Source: Cellulomonas sp. JH27-2
Lineage (GTDB): Bacteria; Actinomycetota; Actinomycetes; Actinomycetales; Cellulomonadaceae
Assembly: GCF_014837175.1 (NCBI RefSeq)
Contig: NZ_JACYFR010000004.1
Coordinates: 287,437 to 351,436, forward strand
Length of the DNA: 64,000 bases
Reading direction: 5' to 3'
Positions within the stretch are counted from its first letter, which is position 1; every line of letters starts with the position of its first letter. Below the pieces are notes generated by a model. That model was given only the letters and a program-made list of their open reading frames with translations. It was not told the DNA's origin and ran no database searches. Positions 19,376 through 27,807 of the stretch are shown here, piece after piece. The translations under genes and the position numbers were made by a program.

Positions 19376-19656
19376 CGGGAGAAGCGATGGACCCGAACCT
19401 TTTGACCAGCGAGTTGAGATGGGCGCTTGAAGGTGCATCTGGACTGCCTGCGCGCGACGTTGATTCGATTGCTGTCTTGATCGCCGCCGGTGAGTGGCGG
19501 CTTGCGCTCGAGACGCTTTGCACACAGACGTATGAGTACGACGTCGAGGTGAGTGAGGAGCAGCGATCGCTCCTGCTCCGTCTCGGGCGGGTCCTCGACG
19601 CGCCGGTGGGATACCTGCTCGGGGATCCGTGGGCGCCCGCACCGGGTGAGCCGTGA
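19372..19656 (+). CDS. MafI-like immunity protein for the EndoU toxin
   Basis: The product is 94 residues, all-helical. GTG at 19372 overlaps the stop of the EndoU fragment. The middle reads [20 protein letters not shown] followed by [15 protein letters not shown], the repeated helical pattern of the MafI family, which is often paired with EndoU-type MafB toxins. A second possible start is ATG 19387. Its likely job is to bind and inhibit the EndoU RNase in the cytosol. With the toxin truncated it may now act as an orphan immunity gene giving protection against neighbours; that is inferred. Confidence 0.65.
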   Translation: MTGEAMDPNLLTSELRWALEGASGLPARDVDSIAVLIAAGEWRLALETLCTQTYEYDVEVSEEQRSLLLRLGRVLDAPVGYLLGDPWAPAPGEP

Positions 19657-19973
19657 CGATGCTCAACATCAACGCGGCGGCCGCAACGGGACCATCGGCC
19701 AGCGAGTTTGTACGCTGGCTTGACGCCTACGAGGCCGCCTACTTCGCGGAAGGAGCGACGGGGATCGCCTGCCCCCATTGTGGCTTGCCGAGACTCAATC
19801 TCGTGTTTGTGACCTTCGGCTCAAGCGGCTCGTCGGTCATGCCGGCCTTCTGGTGCTCCAATTGTCTGCGTGGATTACCGCCATTGCGCGCGTCCCCGCC
19901 CCCTTGGGCGAATGTAGTTTCGTGGGCGGAAACTGGACTTCCTGACTACCAGATGGTGTCTGAGCAACGCTAA
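19653..19973 (+). CDS. Small zinc-ribbon protein, possible immunity or accessory factor
   Basis: The product is 106 residues. GTG at 19653 is coupled by GTGA to the MafI-like gene. Two CxxC knuckles, CPHCG at about residue 40 and CSNC at about 69, form a probable zinc ribbon around a beta-sheet (LNLVFVTFGSSG). No signal peptide. I recall similar zinc-ribbon proteins near toxin cassettes in Streptomyces, but no function is assigned. Its stop is overlapped by the entry of the next toxin tail, so it may belong to that cassette or to the one before. Confidence 0.6.
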   Translation: MTMLNINAAAATGPSASEFVRWLDAYEAAYFAEGATGIACPHCGLPRLNLVFVTFGSSGSSVMPAFWCSNCLRGLPPLRASPPPWANVVSWAETGLPDYQMVSEQR

Positions 19974-20184
19974 TGCTGCCAAGATTGGCACTGGTTATGC
20001 CGGGCGGAACATTCGGCTTCTGTCGTGTCAGACTGGCTGTTCTTCAGGAACGTTTGCCCAGGATCTCGCCCGCAATTTGGGCGTTCGTGTGATGGCACCT
20101 TCGACAGATATCGGGGCTAGCGGGAGCGGTAAAACGCTCACCGTGTTCGACGGAGGTGGATGGCGATGGTTCGACCCAAACTGA
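19972..20184 (+). pseudogene. C-terminal toxin-domain fragment with an LLSCQTG...FAQDLA motif
   Basis: The frame from about 19972 reads AAKIGTGYAGRNIRLLSCQT, then GTFAQDLARNLGVRVMAPST and ends GGGWRWFDPN. The motif set (LLSCxTG, FAQxLAxxLGVxVxAP, final GGxWxxFxP) recurs at the C-terminal end of several secreted toxins, and the conserved Cys may be catalytic. There is no start codon, ribosome site or upstream domain, so this is the tail of a lost gene. The next immunity-like gene starts inside its last codons in another frame. I cannot name the toxin family with confidence. Confidence 0.5.
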
Positions 20185-20534
20185 TTGTAATCGGCTACTG
20201 GCGCGGTGAAGGAGCCACCGGTTGGCCAGACCCGGCCACGTTCATCGACTCGAGTTGGGATCCGGATGAGCGCGACGTGATCGCGGACGACTTGGGTCGC
20301 GGCTTCGTCGTGCGTGCGTACATGGGCTACTCCCCCTGCCGCATCTGTGGGCGGGACAATGGCTCATTGGAGTTGAGTGATGGGATCTACGTATGGCCCG
20401 AGGGCCTCGCCCACTACTTACTGGACCATAAGGTCCGCCCGCCGGGCACGTTCGTCGCTCACGCGTTGGCGATGTCAGAGGCATTCGAGTCCGCCGGTCG
20501 CGATGAATCTTGGTGGCGCTCCTTCGGGACCTAG
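20166..20534 (+). CDS. Putative immunity protein coupled to the preceding toxin tail
   Basis: The product is 122 residues. ATG at 20166 sits nine bases after GGAGG; ATG 20160 is in frame but too close to that site. It begins PKLIVIGYWRGEGATGWPDP and continues with RGFVVRAYMGYSPCRICG and a GSLELSDGIYVWPEGLAHYL segment. CRIC may bind zinc or iron. The family is common in Streptomyces near toxin genes as I remember it, but it has no established name. The start lies inside the last 20 bases of the toxin tail, the usual toxin-immunity junction. Loss of the toxin would make it an orphan immunity gene. Confidence 0.6.
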   Translation: MVRPKLIVIGYWRGEGATGWPDPATFIDSSWDPDERDVIADDLGRGFVVRAYMGYSPCRICGRDNGSLELSDGIYVWPEGLAHYLLDHKVRPPGTFVAHALAMSEAFESAGRDESWWRSFGT

Positions 20535-20839
20535 GGCATGACGCCGGCACCACTGATCTGGCTCGACGACCCGCAAACCAGTACGGCGTGCTCGGCCTCG
20601 AGCCGTTGGCCGACGATCTCCAGACCAAGCTCGTCGAGGCGAGCGAACTTGGGCAGGGCGGGGCAGGGCGAGCAAAGGTAGCGTCGGTCTCGTCGAGGTC
20701 TTCCAGATGGGCAGTGTGAGAACTACCGTCTTCGGGAGACCTCGACCTCTACCCGGCCGCAGACGCGCCGACCACCTCTACACCCTCAACTACGATGAGC
20801 CCCTAAACGAAGAATCCCCGCATTTGATATTTCTACCGA
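20535..20839 (+). other. Decayed coding remnants between immunity-like genes
   Basis: No intact gene is seen. A short start MTPAPLIWLDDP (from 20538) appears to continue in another frame as NQYGVLGLEPLADDLQTKLV, as if one immunity-type gene had a frameshift near 20575. Further on a third frame reads SVGLVEVFQM and ADHLYTLNYDEPLNEE before a stop at 20857-20859. This looks like another short protein tail that overlaps the next gene. Local GC dips around 20800-20835. I take this as leftovers of at least one more cassette. Confidence 0.35.
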
Positions 20840-21076
20840 GTGGAGGGTGGACCCGGTGATCCGAGCGCTTGGCTCGCGCGGGAACCTGCAGTGGCCCAGC
20901 TTGGAACGCGAAAATACCCGGGGCTTCTCGTGCAAGGCGATACACTCGCAAACCTTTTGGGTGATCTCGAAGAAGTGGCTCCGAACTCTTCAGCCTTGAC
21001 GACAGTTAGAGATTGGGTGTCGGCTTACGAGGAAACGATGGCCGAGCGGGGCCCCGGACTGCCATGCGAACGATGA
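20840..21076 (+). CDS. DUF6959-like small protein, possible immunity-type remnant
   Basis: The product is 78 residues from GTG 20840. The core RKYPGLLVQGDTLANLLGDL followed by VRDWVSAYEETM resembles the small DUF6959-type proteins (a beta hairpin with FPGxLVQGDxL, then helices). These are common in actinobacteria and often lie near toxins. The N-terminus looks odd for the family and may be replaced or out of frame, so the gene may be truncated. No ribosome site is evident. Function unknown. Confidence 0.45.
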   Translation: MEGGPGDPSAWLAREPAVAQLGTRKYPGLLVQGDTLANLLGDLEEVAPNSSALTTVRDWVSAYEETMAERGPGLPCER

Positions 21077-21471
21077 CTCAAGCCCGATCGGCTGAAGCCA
21101 GCCGTTGGAACGCGAGCGCTCTGGGCGCGAACTCTTGGTGTGCGCCATTAGGACGAAAACAGCACTCACCCGATGCCTTTCGGGATTGTCGCAGGTTCAG
21201 TTAGCACCTGAGGCTGATGCGCGGATAGGAGACCGCGGAACTCAGGCCGCGTTTGCGGCCTGATCCCGGATCAACCGTGCTCGCCTTCTCGACCACTCCC
21301 GCAATTCTGCGTCGGGCGAGGACTTCGCTCGACGGCGCACCCAATGCCCCCGACACCGTGCCCGACGTGCAAGACCGCTGCGTCAGGGTCGTTGACGTAC
21401 TTGCAGACGGTCGACCGAGGCTGCAACTTCATTGCAGGTGGTGTTCGCTGCACTCAGCCTCAAAGATCGGT
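21077..21471. other. Intergenic stretch at the right boundary of the island
   Basis: There is no convincing gene on either strand. It contains one hairpin (21242-21263) and short open frames without ribosome sites. A minus-strand stretch near 21390-21420 (RSTVCKYVND) vaguely resembles a recombinase helix-turn-helix but is too short to assign. The conserved core resumes at the haemoglobin stop codon at 21472. Confidence 0.5.
21242..21263 (+). terminator. 9-bp GC hairpin with GTTT loop
   Basis: TCAGGCCGC (21242-21250) pairs perfectly with GCGGCCTGA (21255-21263) around loop GTTT. It would work on either strand and separates the island from the minus-strand haemoglobin gene. Confidence 0.55.
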
Positions 21472-21855
21472 TCAGCCCTCGAAGGTGTTCAGCATCGAGT
21501 GGGCCGCGCGCTCGAGGTAGTCCCACAGCTCGGCCTTGTGCAGGGGAGCCAGGTCCAGACTGTCGACGGCCGCGCGCATGTGGGTCAGCCAGCGGTCGCG
21601 GGCGTCCGGGTTGACCTTGAACGGGGCGTGCCGCATGCGCAGGCGCGGGTGGCCGCGCTGCTCGGAGTACGTCGTCGGACCGCCCCAGTACTGCTCGAGG
21701 AACATCGTCATCCGCTGCGCGGCCGGGCCTAGGTCCTCCTCCGGGTACATCGGCCGCAGCACGGGGTCGCCCGCGACGCCGCGGTAGAACTCGTCGACGA
21801 GCGCGACGAACGTCTCGTGCCCGCCGATCGCGGCGTAGAAGGAGTCGGGTCTCAC
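21472..21855 (-). CDS. Truncated haemoglobin, group II (trHbO-like)
   Basis: The product is 127 residues from GTG 21855, matching the family (about 128). It opens with [20 protein letters not shown], then [13 protein letters not shown], a WGGPTTYSE loop and [15 protein letters not shown], where the His of MRHAPF is the proximal haem ligand. A Trp near the C-terminal half (DRWLTHM) matches the group II G8 position. It binds haem and oxygen and is thought to help oxygen handling or detoxify reactive oxygen and nitrogen species in the cytosol. It is 22 bases downstream of ptsI on the same strand. A longer in-frame N-terminus has no family support. Confidence 0.93.
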   Translation of the reverse strand: MRPDSFYAAIGGHETFVALVDEFYRGVAGDPVLRPMYPEEDLGPAAQRMTMFLEQYWGGPTTYSEQRGHPRLRMRHAPFKVNPDARDRWLTHMRAAVDSLDLAPLHKAELWDYLERAAHSMLNTFEG

Positions 21856-21877
21856 CCGACCATCCTCACACGCGCCC

Positions 21878-23569
21878 CTACAGCCCCAGCTCCTCGAGCA
21901 CCGGCAGCGCTGCCCGCACGGTCGCGCGGGCGTCCTCGGCCGACGGCGCGGCAAGAGCCAGCCCGGCCAGCCGGCGGCACTCGTCGTACGTGGTCGCGCC
22001 CAGCACGGCCGCGACGTCCGCCAGGGCGCGCGGCGTCATGGACAGGGACGTCACGCCCAGCCCGACGAGCACCGCGGCCATCGCCGGCGACGCGGCGGCC
22101 TCGCCGCAGACACCGACGGGGCGGCCCTGCGCGGCGGCACCCGCGCAGGTCGCGGCCACGAGCTGCAGCACCGCGGGCTGCCACGCGACGGACAGGTGCG
22201 CGACGGCGCCGAGCAGGCGGTCGGCCGCCATCGTGTACTGCACCAGGTCGTTGGTGCCGATGGAAGCGAACGCCGCGTGAGCCAGGATCGGCCCGGACAT
22301 CAGGGCCGCGCTCGGGACCTCGATCATCACGCCGGCCGTCGTCAGGCGGTGGCGCGCGCAGGCCGCGACGAAGTCCGCGGCCTCGTCGACCGTCGACACC
22401 ATCGGCGCCATCACCCACACCTCGGCCTGCTCCACGGCGGCGGCGGTCGAGATGGCGGTGAGCTGGTCCTCGAGGATGTCGGGATGCCCGACGACGGTGC
22501 GCAGCCCCCGCACGCCGAGCGCCGGGTTCACCTCGTCGTCGCCGGACAGGAAGGGCATGGGCTTGTCGGCACCCGCGTCGAGCGTGCGGATGACGACCTT
22601 GCGGCCCGCGAACGCCGAGAACACCTGGCGGTAGGCGCGCACCTGCTCCTCGATCGTCGGTGCCTCCTCGCGGTCCAGGAACGCGAACTCGGTGCGGAAC
22701 AGGCCCACACCCTCGGCGCCTGCGTCCGCCGCCGCCTGCGCGGCGCCCGGGTCGCCGACGTTCGCCAGCAGCTCCACGCGCCGCCCGTCGGCCGTCTGCC
22801 CCGGGCCGCTGAACGTGCGCACCTGCGCGGCGAGCGCGCGCGCCGCGGCCACCTGCTCGGGGTCCGGCCCCACGGTGACGGTCCCGGCCGCCCCGTCGAC
22901 GAGCACGAGGGCGTCGTCGTCCAGTGCCTCGAGGATCCCGCGGGCCGCGACCACGCCCGGGATGCCGCGGGCGCGGGCCAGGATGGCGGTGTGAGCGGTG
23001 GGGCCGCCCGCCGCGGTGACGATCGCCAGGACGCGCTCGGGGTCCAGGGTCGCGACGAGCGCCGGGGCCAGGTCGAGCGCGACGAGCACGAACGGTTCGT
23101 CGCCCTCCGGGACGCCGGGCGCGGGCCGGTCGGTCAGGACGGCGACGAGCCGGTCGCGCACGTCCGCGATGTCGCGGATCCGCTCGGCGAAGAGCCCGCC
23201 GATCGCCAGGAACTGCTCGGCCACCGCGTCCGCGGCCTCCCAGACGGCACGCTCGGGCACCAGGTGGTCGGTCATGACGCGCTCGACGGCGTCGGCGACC
23301 AGCGTCGGGTCGGCCGCGATGGCGGCCGTGGTGTGCAGGAGGTCGGCGGCGTCGCCCTGCGCGCGCTCCGCGGCGGCGTCCAGGTCGGCGCGCACGTGCT
23401 CGGAGGCGGCGGCGATGCGCTGCGCGGCGGCCTCGTGGTCGGCCCCGGGGGGCAGACGCCGGCCGGCGGGCGGCTCGGTGATCGGGTCGGGCATGCGCAC
23501 GGCGGGCGCGGCGACGCGTCCGGGGCTCACGCCGATGCCGGTGATGACCGTGGGGGGATGGGCGCTCAC
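21878..23569 (-). CDS. ptsI: Phosphoenolpyruvate-protein phosphotransferase (PTS enzyme I)
   Basis: The product is 563 residues. GTG at 23569 follows GAGGAGGTCTTCCCAG and gives the EI start [17 protein letters not shown]. The phosphorylated His is about residue 193 in [18 protein letters not shown]. The PEP-binding barrel has [49 protein letters not shown] and the VGVCGEAAA loop with the active Cys. EI takes phosphate from PEP and passes it to HPr, which is not encoded in this window. It is divergent from IIB and IIA, which it ultimately feeds through HPr. Confidence 0.95.
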   Translation of the reverse strand: MSAHPPTVITGIGVSPGRVAAPAVRMPDPITEPPAGRRLPPGADHEAAAQRIAAASEHVRADLDAAAERAQGDAADLLHTTAAIAADPTLVADAVERVMTDHLVPERAVWEAADAVAEQFLAIGGLFAERIRDIADVRDRLVAVLTDRPAPGVPEGDEPFVLVALDLAPALVATLDPERVLAIVTAAGGPTAHTAILARARGIPGVVAARGILEALDDDALVLVDGAAGTVTVGPDPEQVAAARALAAQVRTFSGPGQTADGRRVELLANVGDPGAAQAAADAGAEGVGLFRTEFAFLDREEAPTIEEQVRAYRQVFSAFAGRKVVIRTLDAGADKPMPFLSGDDEVNPALGVRGLRTVVGHPDILEDQLTAISTAAAVEQAEVWVMAPMVSTVDEAADFVAACARHRLTTAGVMIEVPSAALMSGPILAHAAFASIGTNDLVQYTMAADRLLGAVAHLSVAWQPAVLQLVAATCAGAAAQGRPVGVCGEAAASPAMAAVLVGLGVTSLSMTPRALADVAAVLGATTYDECRRLAGLALAAPSAEDARATVRAALPVLEELGL

Positions 23570-23764
23570 CTGGGAAGACCTCCTCGTCGAGTGAGATGCA
23601 GTCTGGCCGGTCCGGGCCCGCGCGCGCCAGCAGGACACACGGCGCGGGCAGCCCGCGGACGCGATCCGGACACTCGGCACCCGGCAGTCTCGGTGGGGTT
23701 AGGCTTGCGGGTGCGCGTGCCGACAGACACGCTGCTGTCACACGCCTGACCCCTGGGAGTTCCT

Positions 23765-23995
23765 TTGAGCAAGGCAGAGCAGATCCTCGCCGCGCTGGGT
23801 GGCGACTCGAACGTCGTCGACCTCGAGCCGTGCATCACCCGTCTGCGGGTGGAGGTGGGCGACGCGCAGCTCGTCGACGAGTCCGCGCTCAAAGCGTCCG
23901 GCGCGTTCGGCGTCGTGCGTTCGGGCCGGATCGTCCAGGTCATCGTCGGCCCCGAGGCCGACAACCTCGCGGCCGAGCTCGACTCCCTGCGCTGA
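23765..23995 (+). CDS. PTS glucose/N-acetylglucosamine-type EIIB, stand-alone domain
   Basis: The product is 76 residues from a TTG start behind CTGGGAGTTCC. It reads SKAEQILAALGGDSNVVDLE followed by the phosphorylation site PCITRLRVEV with Cys23, and ends with the usual beta-strand and helix (RIVQVIVGPEADNLA). IIB domains receive phosphate from IIA and pass it to the incoming sugar bound by the membrane IIC. Here it is free rather than fused to IIC, and no IIC gene is present in the window. It lies 9 bases before the IIA gene. Confidence 0.9.
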   Translation: MSKAEQILAALGGDSNVVDLEPCITRLRVEVGDAQLVDESALKASGAFGVVRSGRIVQVIVGPEADNLAAELDSLR

Positions 23996-24004
23996 CCCCG
24001 CAGC

Positions 24005-24466
24005 GTGGCGGCTGTGCAGATCCTCAGCCCGATCGCGGGGATCGTGCGTCCCGTCGCCGACGTCCCTGACGTCGTCTTCGCCGAGCAGATCATCGGCCCC
24101 GGCATCGCGATCGAGCCGGACCGGCTCCAGACGCAGGACGTGGTCGCACCCGCCGACGGCGTCGTCGGCGCGCTCCACGCGCACGCCTTCGCGCTCGAGC
24201 TCGACGACGAGCGCTCGGTGCTGGTCCACCTCGGCATCGACACCGTGTCCCTGGCGGGCCTCGGCTTCACGCTGCACGTGCGCGCCGGCGACCAGGTGCG
24301 CGCCGGGCAGGTCCTCATGACTTGGTCTCCGGTCGACGTGGCCGCCGCCGGCCTCGCGACCATCTGCCCCGTCGTCGCGCTGCAGGCGCCGGCCGACGCC
24401 CTGACGGTCGAGGTCGACGCCGGCACGCACGTCGAGCCCGGCGCGCACCTGCTCACCTGGCACTGA
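24005..24466 (+). CDS. PTS glucose-type EIIA (Crr-like)
   Basis: The product is 153 residues from GTG 24005. It follows the Crr fold: QILSPIAGIVRPVADVPDVV, the conserved VVAPADGVVGAL, then SVLVHLGIDTVSLAGLGF with the phosphorylated His at about residue 75. AGDQVRAGQVLM and a final EPGAHLLTW follow. It takes phosphate from HPr and gives it to IIB. As a soluble protein it may also regulate other uptake systems, as in other bacteria; that is not shown here. It is followed by a 12-bp hairpin before the convergent mechanosensitive-channel gene. Confidence 0.93.
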   Translation: MAAVQILSPIAGIVRPVADVPDVVFAEQIIGPGIAIEPDRLQTQDVVAPADGVVGALHAHAFALELDDERSVLVHLGIDTVSLAGLGFTLHVRAGDQVRAGQVLMTWSPVDVAAAGLATICPVVALQAPADALTVEVDAGTHVEPGAHLLTWH

Positions 24467-24472
24467 CCCCGC

Positions 24473-24518
24473 AACGTCCGAGCCACTCGTCCTCAGGGCG
24501 ACCAGCGGCTCGGACGTT
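24473..24518 (+). terminator. Hairpin between the IIA gene and the convergent mscS-type gene
   Basis: AACGTCCGAGCC (24473-24484) pairs exactly with GGCTCGGACGTT (24507-24518) over a 22-base loop. It lies between two convergent stops and could serve both directions. Confidence 0.7.
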
Positions 24519-24524
24519 CCCACG

Positions 24525-25622
24525 TCAGGCGGGCGGCGGTGCCGGGGGTGCGGGTGGGGTGGTCGTGTCGAGGCTGTCGTCGCCGGGTGCCTCCGCGCCG
24601 TGCTCGGCCTGGTCCTGCTCGGCCTGGGACCGGTCATCGGCCCGCGCCTCCGCGCGTGCGGCCTGGCGGGCGGCCATGCGGTCGTTCTGGCCGGCGAGCG
24701 GGACGCCCGCCTGCTCGAGCACCTGCCGCGTAGCGGCGCGCAGCGCCCGCGCGACCTCCCACTGCTTGGCCGGTGACGTGCGGACGCGCAGCCGCATCGT
24801 CACCGCGTCGGCGCTGAGCTTCTCGATGCCGGTGATCGTCGGCTCGCCCAGCAGCTCGGGCCCGAGCTCGGGATCCGCCGCGACCTGCGATGTCGCCTCC
24901 TCCAGCAGCATGCGCACCTCGTCGAGATCGGCGAAGTAGTCGACGTCCACCTCGACCGTCGCGGTCGCCCAGCCCTGGGTCTTGTTGCCGACGCGCAGCA
25001 TGGAGCCGTTGGGGATGTACCAGAGCGTGCCGTCGGCGTCGCGGATCTTGGTCACACGCAGCGTCACGGCCTCCACGGTGCCGCTGGCGGGACCGGCGTC
25101 GATGACGTCGCCGACGCCGTACTGGTCCTCGAGCAGCATGAACGTGCCGGTGAGGAAGTCCTTGACGAGGCTCTGCGCGCCGAAGCCGAGCGCGACGCCG
25201 ACGATGCCGGCCGACGCGATGAACGGTGCGATGTTGACGCCCAGCTGGTCGAGCACCAGGAACAGCGCGATGCTCGCGACGAGGATCGTCGTGGTCGAGC
25301 GCAGGACCGTGTCGAGGGTGCGGGCGCGTTGAGCGCGCCTGGCCGTGGCCAGCGGGTCCGCCTTGAGCAGCGCACCGCCCACGCTCGTGTCCCGCAGCCC
25401 CGTGCGGGCGGCGATGGGGGTGCCCTCCGCGACGTGGCTCGTGATGGTGCGGATGAGCCGGCGCAGCAGGCCGAGCACGACCGTGCTGATGACGATGATC
25501 AGGATCACGTGCAGGGGAATCCCGACGAACCAGTGGGCGAAACCCTCCGGTGAGTCGGTGGTGGGCTTGAGGTTGTCCAGCACGCCCGGGGACGGCGGCG
25601 GCGGCGTCTCGGTGCGGATCAC
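24525..25622 (-). CDS. Small-conductance mechanosensitive channel (MscS family)
   Basis: The product is 365 residues. GTG at 25622 lies in a GTGA overlap with the stop of the upstream peptidase gene. Three hydrophobic spans are visible: about 30-52, about 115-135 and a pore helix with IVGVALGFGAQSLVKDFLTG, the Gly/Ala-packed TM3 of MscS. A beta domain follows (FMLLEDQYGVGDVIDAG and GTLWYIPNGSM), then a cytosolic alpha/beta domain and a disordered, Pro-rich tail. It opens under membrane tension to release solutes on osmotic downshift. A much longer in-frame extension upstream has no family likeness and is rejected. Confidence 0.93.
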   Translation of the reverse strand: MIRTETPPPPSPGVLDNLKPTTDSPEGFAHWFVGIPLHVILIIVISTVVLGLLRRLIRTITSHVAEGTPIAARTGLRDTSVGGALLKADPLATARRAQRARTLDTVLRSTTTILVASIALFLVLDQLGVNIAPFIASAGIVGVALGFGAQSLVKDFLTGTFMLLEDQYGVGDVIDAGPASGTVEAVTLRVTKIRDADGTLWYIPNGSMLRVGNKTQGWATATVEVDVDYFADLDEVRMLLEEATSQVAADPELGPELLGEPTITGIEKLSADAVTMRLRVRTSPAKQWEVARALRAATRQVLEQAGVPLAGQNDRMAARQAARAEARADDRSQAEQDQAEHGAEAPGDDSLDTTTPPAPPAPPPA

Positions 25623-27742
25623 GCGGCCACCTCCGCACCCGTCAGGTCCAGTCCCGTCGCATCGGCCACGAACTGCAGCTGCTCGACCGTCAGCGCGATC
25701 GAGCGCGACAACGACCGGCCCCCGTGCCCGACGCCGGTCTCCCGGCGCACGAGCACCGGCCGAGACCCGGACGTCGCCGCCTGCACCGCGGCCGCGAGCT
25801 TGCGTGCGTGCAGCGGGTCGACGCGCGTGTCGCCCTCGAAGACGGTGAACAGCGTCGACGGGTAGTCGGTGCCGTCGACCACGCGGTGGTACGGCGAGTA
25901 GCCCAGCAGCCAGCCCAGCTCGACGGGGTCGTCGGCGTCGCCGTACTCCTCCGTCCAGGTGACGCCCAGCCCGAACCGCTGGTAGCGGACCATGTCCAGC
26001 AGCGGCGCCGAACAGACGACCGCGCCGAACAGGTCGGGCCGCTGCGTGAGCGCCGCGCCGACGAGCAGACCGCCGTTCGACCCGCCCCAGCACGCGAGCT
26101 GCGCGGGGGTCGTCCAGCCCTGCTCGACCAGCCAGTCGCCGACCGCGTGGAAGTCGTCGAACACGTTCTGCTTGTGCTCACGCATGCCGTCGCGGTGCCA
26201 CTGCTCGCCCTCCTCGCCGCCGCCGCGCAGGTTGGCGACGACGTACACGCCGCCGGCCTCGACCCACGCGAGAGTGGTCGCGGAGTAGCCGGGGTTGAGC
26301 GAGATCTGGAAGCCGCCGTAGCCGTAGAGGATCGTGGGGGCGGGGGCCAGGGGCCGTCCGTCGGCGTCCAGTGCGTCGGTGCGCGCGACGACGAACGCGC
26401 GGACCGTCGTCCCGTCGGCGCTGGTCACCTCGACCTGCTGTGCCCGGACGTCGGGCACGTCGGCCACGACCCCCGGTGGCGACGCCCACAGCGACACCTC
26501 GCCGCTGTCCGCGTCGAACCGGTGGACCGACGGCACGGTGGTGTGGTCGGTGAACGAGAACCAGACGTCGGGGCCGCCGTCGGGCCGCGTGCCGAGCCCG
26601 GAGATCGAGCCCAGGCCGGGCAGGGGCACGCTGCCGGTGCGGGCGCCCGACGACGGGTCGTGCGTGCTGACCTCGGAGACGGAGTGCCGCCGCCACGAGG
26701 CGAGAAGCATCGTCGGCGTCGTCTGCTTGCCGCCGCCGTCGGTGAACGCGACGTCCTCCAGGACGGCGTCGGGATCCTGCTCCAGCACGGTGCGCCAGTG
26801 CGCGACGCCGGGGGTCGTCGGTTCCGTCACCGCCAACCGGCCGCGCGGGGCGTCCAGGTCGGTGTGCAGCCACAGTCGGCCGTCGCGCGCGATCCACGCG
26901 CCGGTCTCCGCGTCCAGACCGACGGCGACGTCGACGAACGGTCCGTCCGCGGCGAGGTCCTTGATCCACACGTCGGTGCGCGGCGCGGTGCCGGCCGACG
27001 CGCTGACGATCAGCCAGCGGCCGTCGCGCGAGACCGAGACGCCGTAGTAGTTCGTGTGGTCCAGCCCGGCGCCGAAGACCTCGACGTCGGTCTCGGGTGA
27101 CGCGCCGACACGGTGCAGCCACACGCGGCGGTGGTACTGCTGCTCGTCGTCGGGCAGCTGCTCGGGAGGGAGGCGCCGGACGTAGTAGAACGCCTCGCCG
27201 CCGGGCAGCCACGCCACCGGCGAGTACCGCGCGCGGTCGATCGGACCGTCGACGAGCTCGCCCGTCGCGACGTCCAGCACGTGCAGGACGCTCTCCTCCG
27301 TGCCGCCGGTCGAGACCTGGTACGCCACCAGGTGGCCCTCCTTCGAGGGCTGCCAGGCGTCGAGCGTCGTGGTGCCGGCCGGGTCGATGGCCATCGGGTC
27401 GATGAGGACGCGCTCGGCGCCGCCCTCGGCGACCACGACCACGGCGTGCTCCTGGTCGCCGGACCGGCGCGAGAAGAACCGGCGCTCGCCGCGCCAGGCG
27501 GGACCGGAGACGAAGCCGGCGCCCAGCAGCGCCTGCAGCCGCCCGGTGAGGCGTGCGCCGTCCGCGTAGCGCGCGCGGTGCGCCGCGTAGAGCTCGTCCT
27601 GCGCGGCCGACCAGGCCTGCGTCTGCGGGTCGTCGGCGTCCTCGAGCCAGCGGTAGGGGTCGGCGACGCGGTGTCCGTGCAGGTCCTCGACCAGGTCCAG
27701 CCGGGGGGCGGGCGGGTACGTGGGCAGGGAAGTTGCCGTCAT
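25619..27742 (-). CDS. Prolyl oligopeptidase, S9A family
   Basis: The product is 707 residues from ATG 27742. An upstream in-frame TTG is possible but ATG is preferred. The N-terminus ([17 protein letters not shown]) and seven-bladed propeller lead to a C-terminal alpha/beta-hydrolase. The nucleophile Ser555 is in [13 protein letters not shown], Asp638 in [11 protein letters not shown] and His673 in GVGHGG. It cuts short peptides after Pro in the cytosol; no signal peptide is seen. Its stop overlaps the channel gene start, so they form a unit. It is divergent from malQ with a short shared intergenic region. Confidence 0.94.
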   Translation of the reverse strand: MTATSLPTYPPAPRLDLVEDLHGHRVADPYRWLEDADDPQTQAWSAAQDELYAAHRARYADGARLTGRLQALLGAGFVSGPAWRGERRFFSRRSGDQEHAVVVVAEGGAERVLIDPMAIDPAGTTTLDAWQPSKEGHLVAYQVSTGGTEESVLHVLDVATGELVDGPIDRARYSPVAWLPGGEAFYYVRRLPPEQLPDDEQQYHRRVWLHRVGASPETDVEVFGAGLDHTNYYGVSVSRDGRWLIVSASAGTAPRTDVWIKDLAADGPFVDVAVGLDAETGAWIARDGRLWLHTDLDAPRGRLAVTEPTTPGVAHWRTVLEQDPDAVLEDVAFTDGGGKQTTPTMLLASWRRHSVSEVSTHDPSSGARTGSVPLPGLGSISGLGTRPDGGPDVWFSFTDHTTVPSVHRFDADSGEVSLWASPPGVVADVPDVRAQQVEVTSADGTTVRAFVVARTDALDADGRPLAPAPTILYGYGGFQISLNPGYSATTLAWVEAGGVYVVANLRGGGEEGEQWHRDGMREHKQNVFDDFHAVGDWLVEQGWTTPAQLACWGGSNGGLLVGAALTQRPDLFGAVVCSAPLLDMVRYQRFGLGVTWTEEYGDADDPVELGWLLGYSPYHRVVDGTDYPSTLFTVFEGDTRVDPLHARKLAAAVQAATSGSRPVLVRRETGVGHGGRSLSRSIALTVEQLQFVADATGLDLTGAEVAA

Positions 27743-27807
27743 GGTTGGCAAGGCTACGACGACCGTTGGTCCTGCGTGGTGGGCTGGGCCTCTGGCAGGA
27801 TCGGGTC

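Noticed and set aside
20510..20719. 69-codon plus-strand frame after the immunity-like gene
   Set aside because: It begins inside the preceding gene without a ribosome site, and only its middle looks coding. It is treated as part of a frameshifted remnant.
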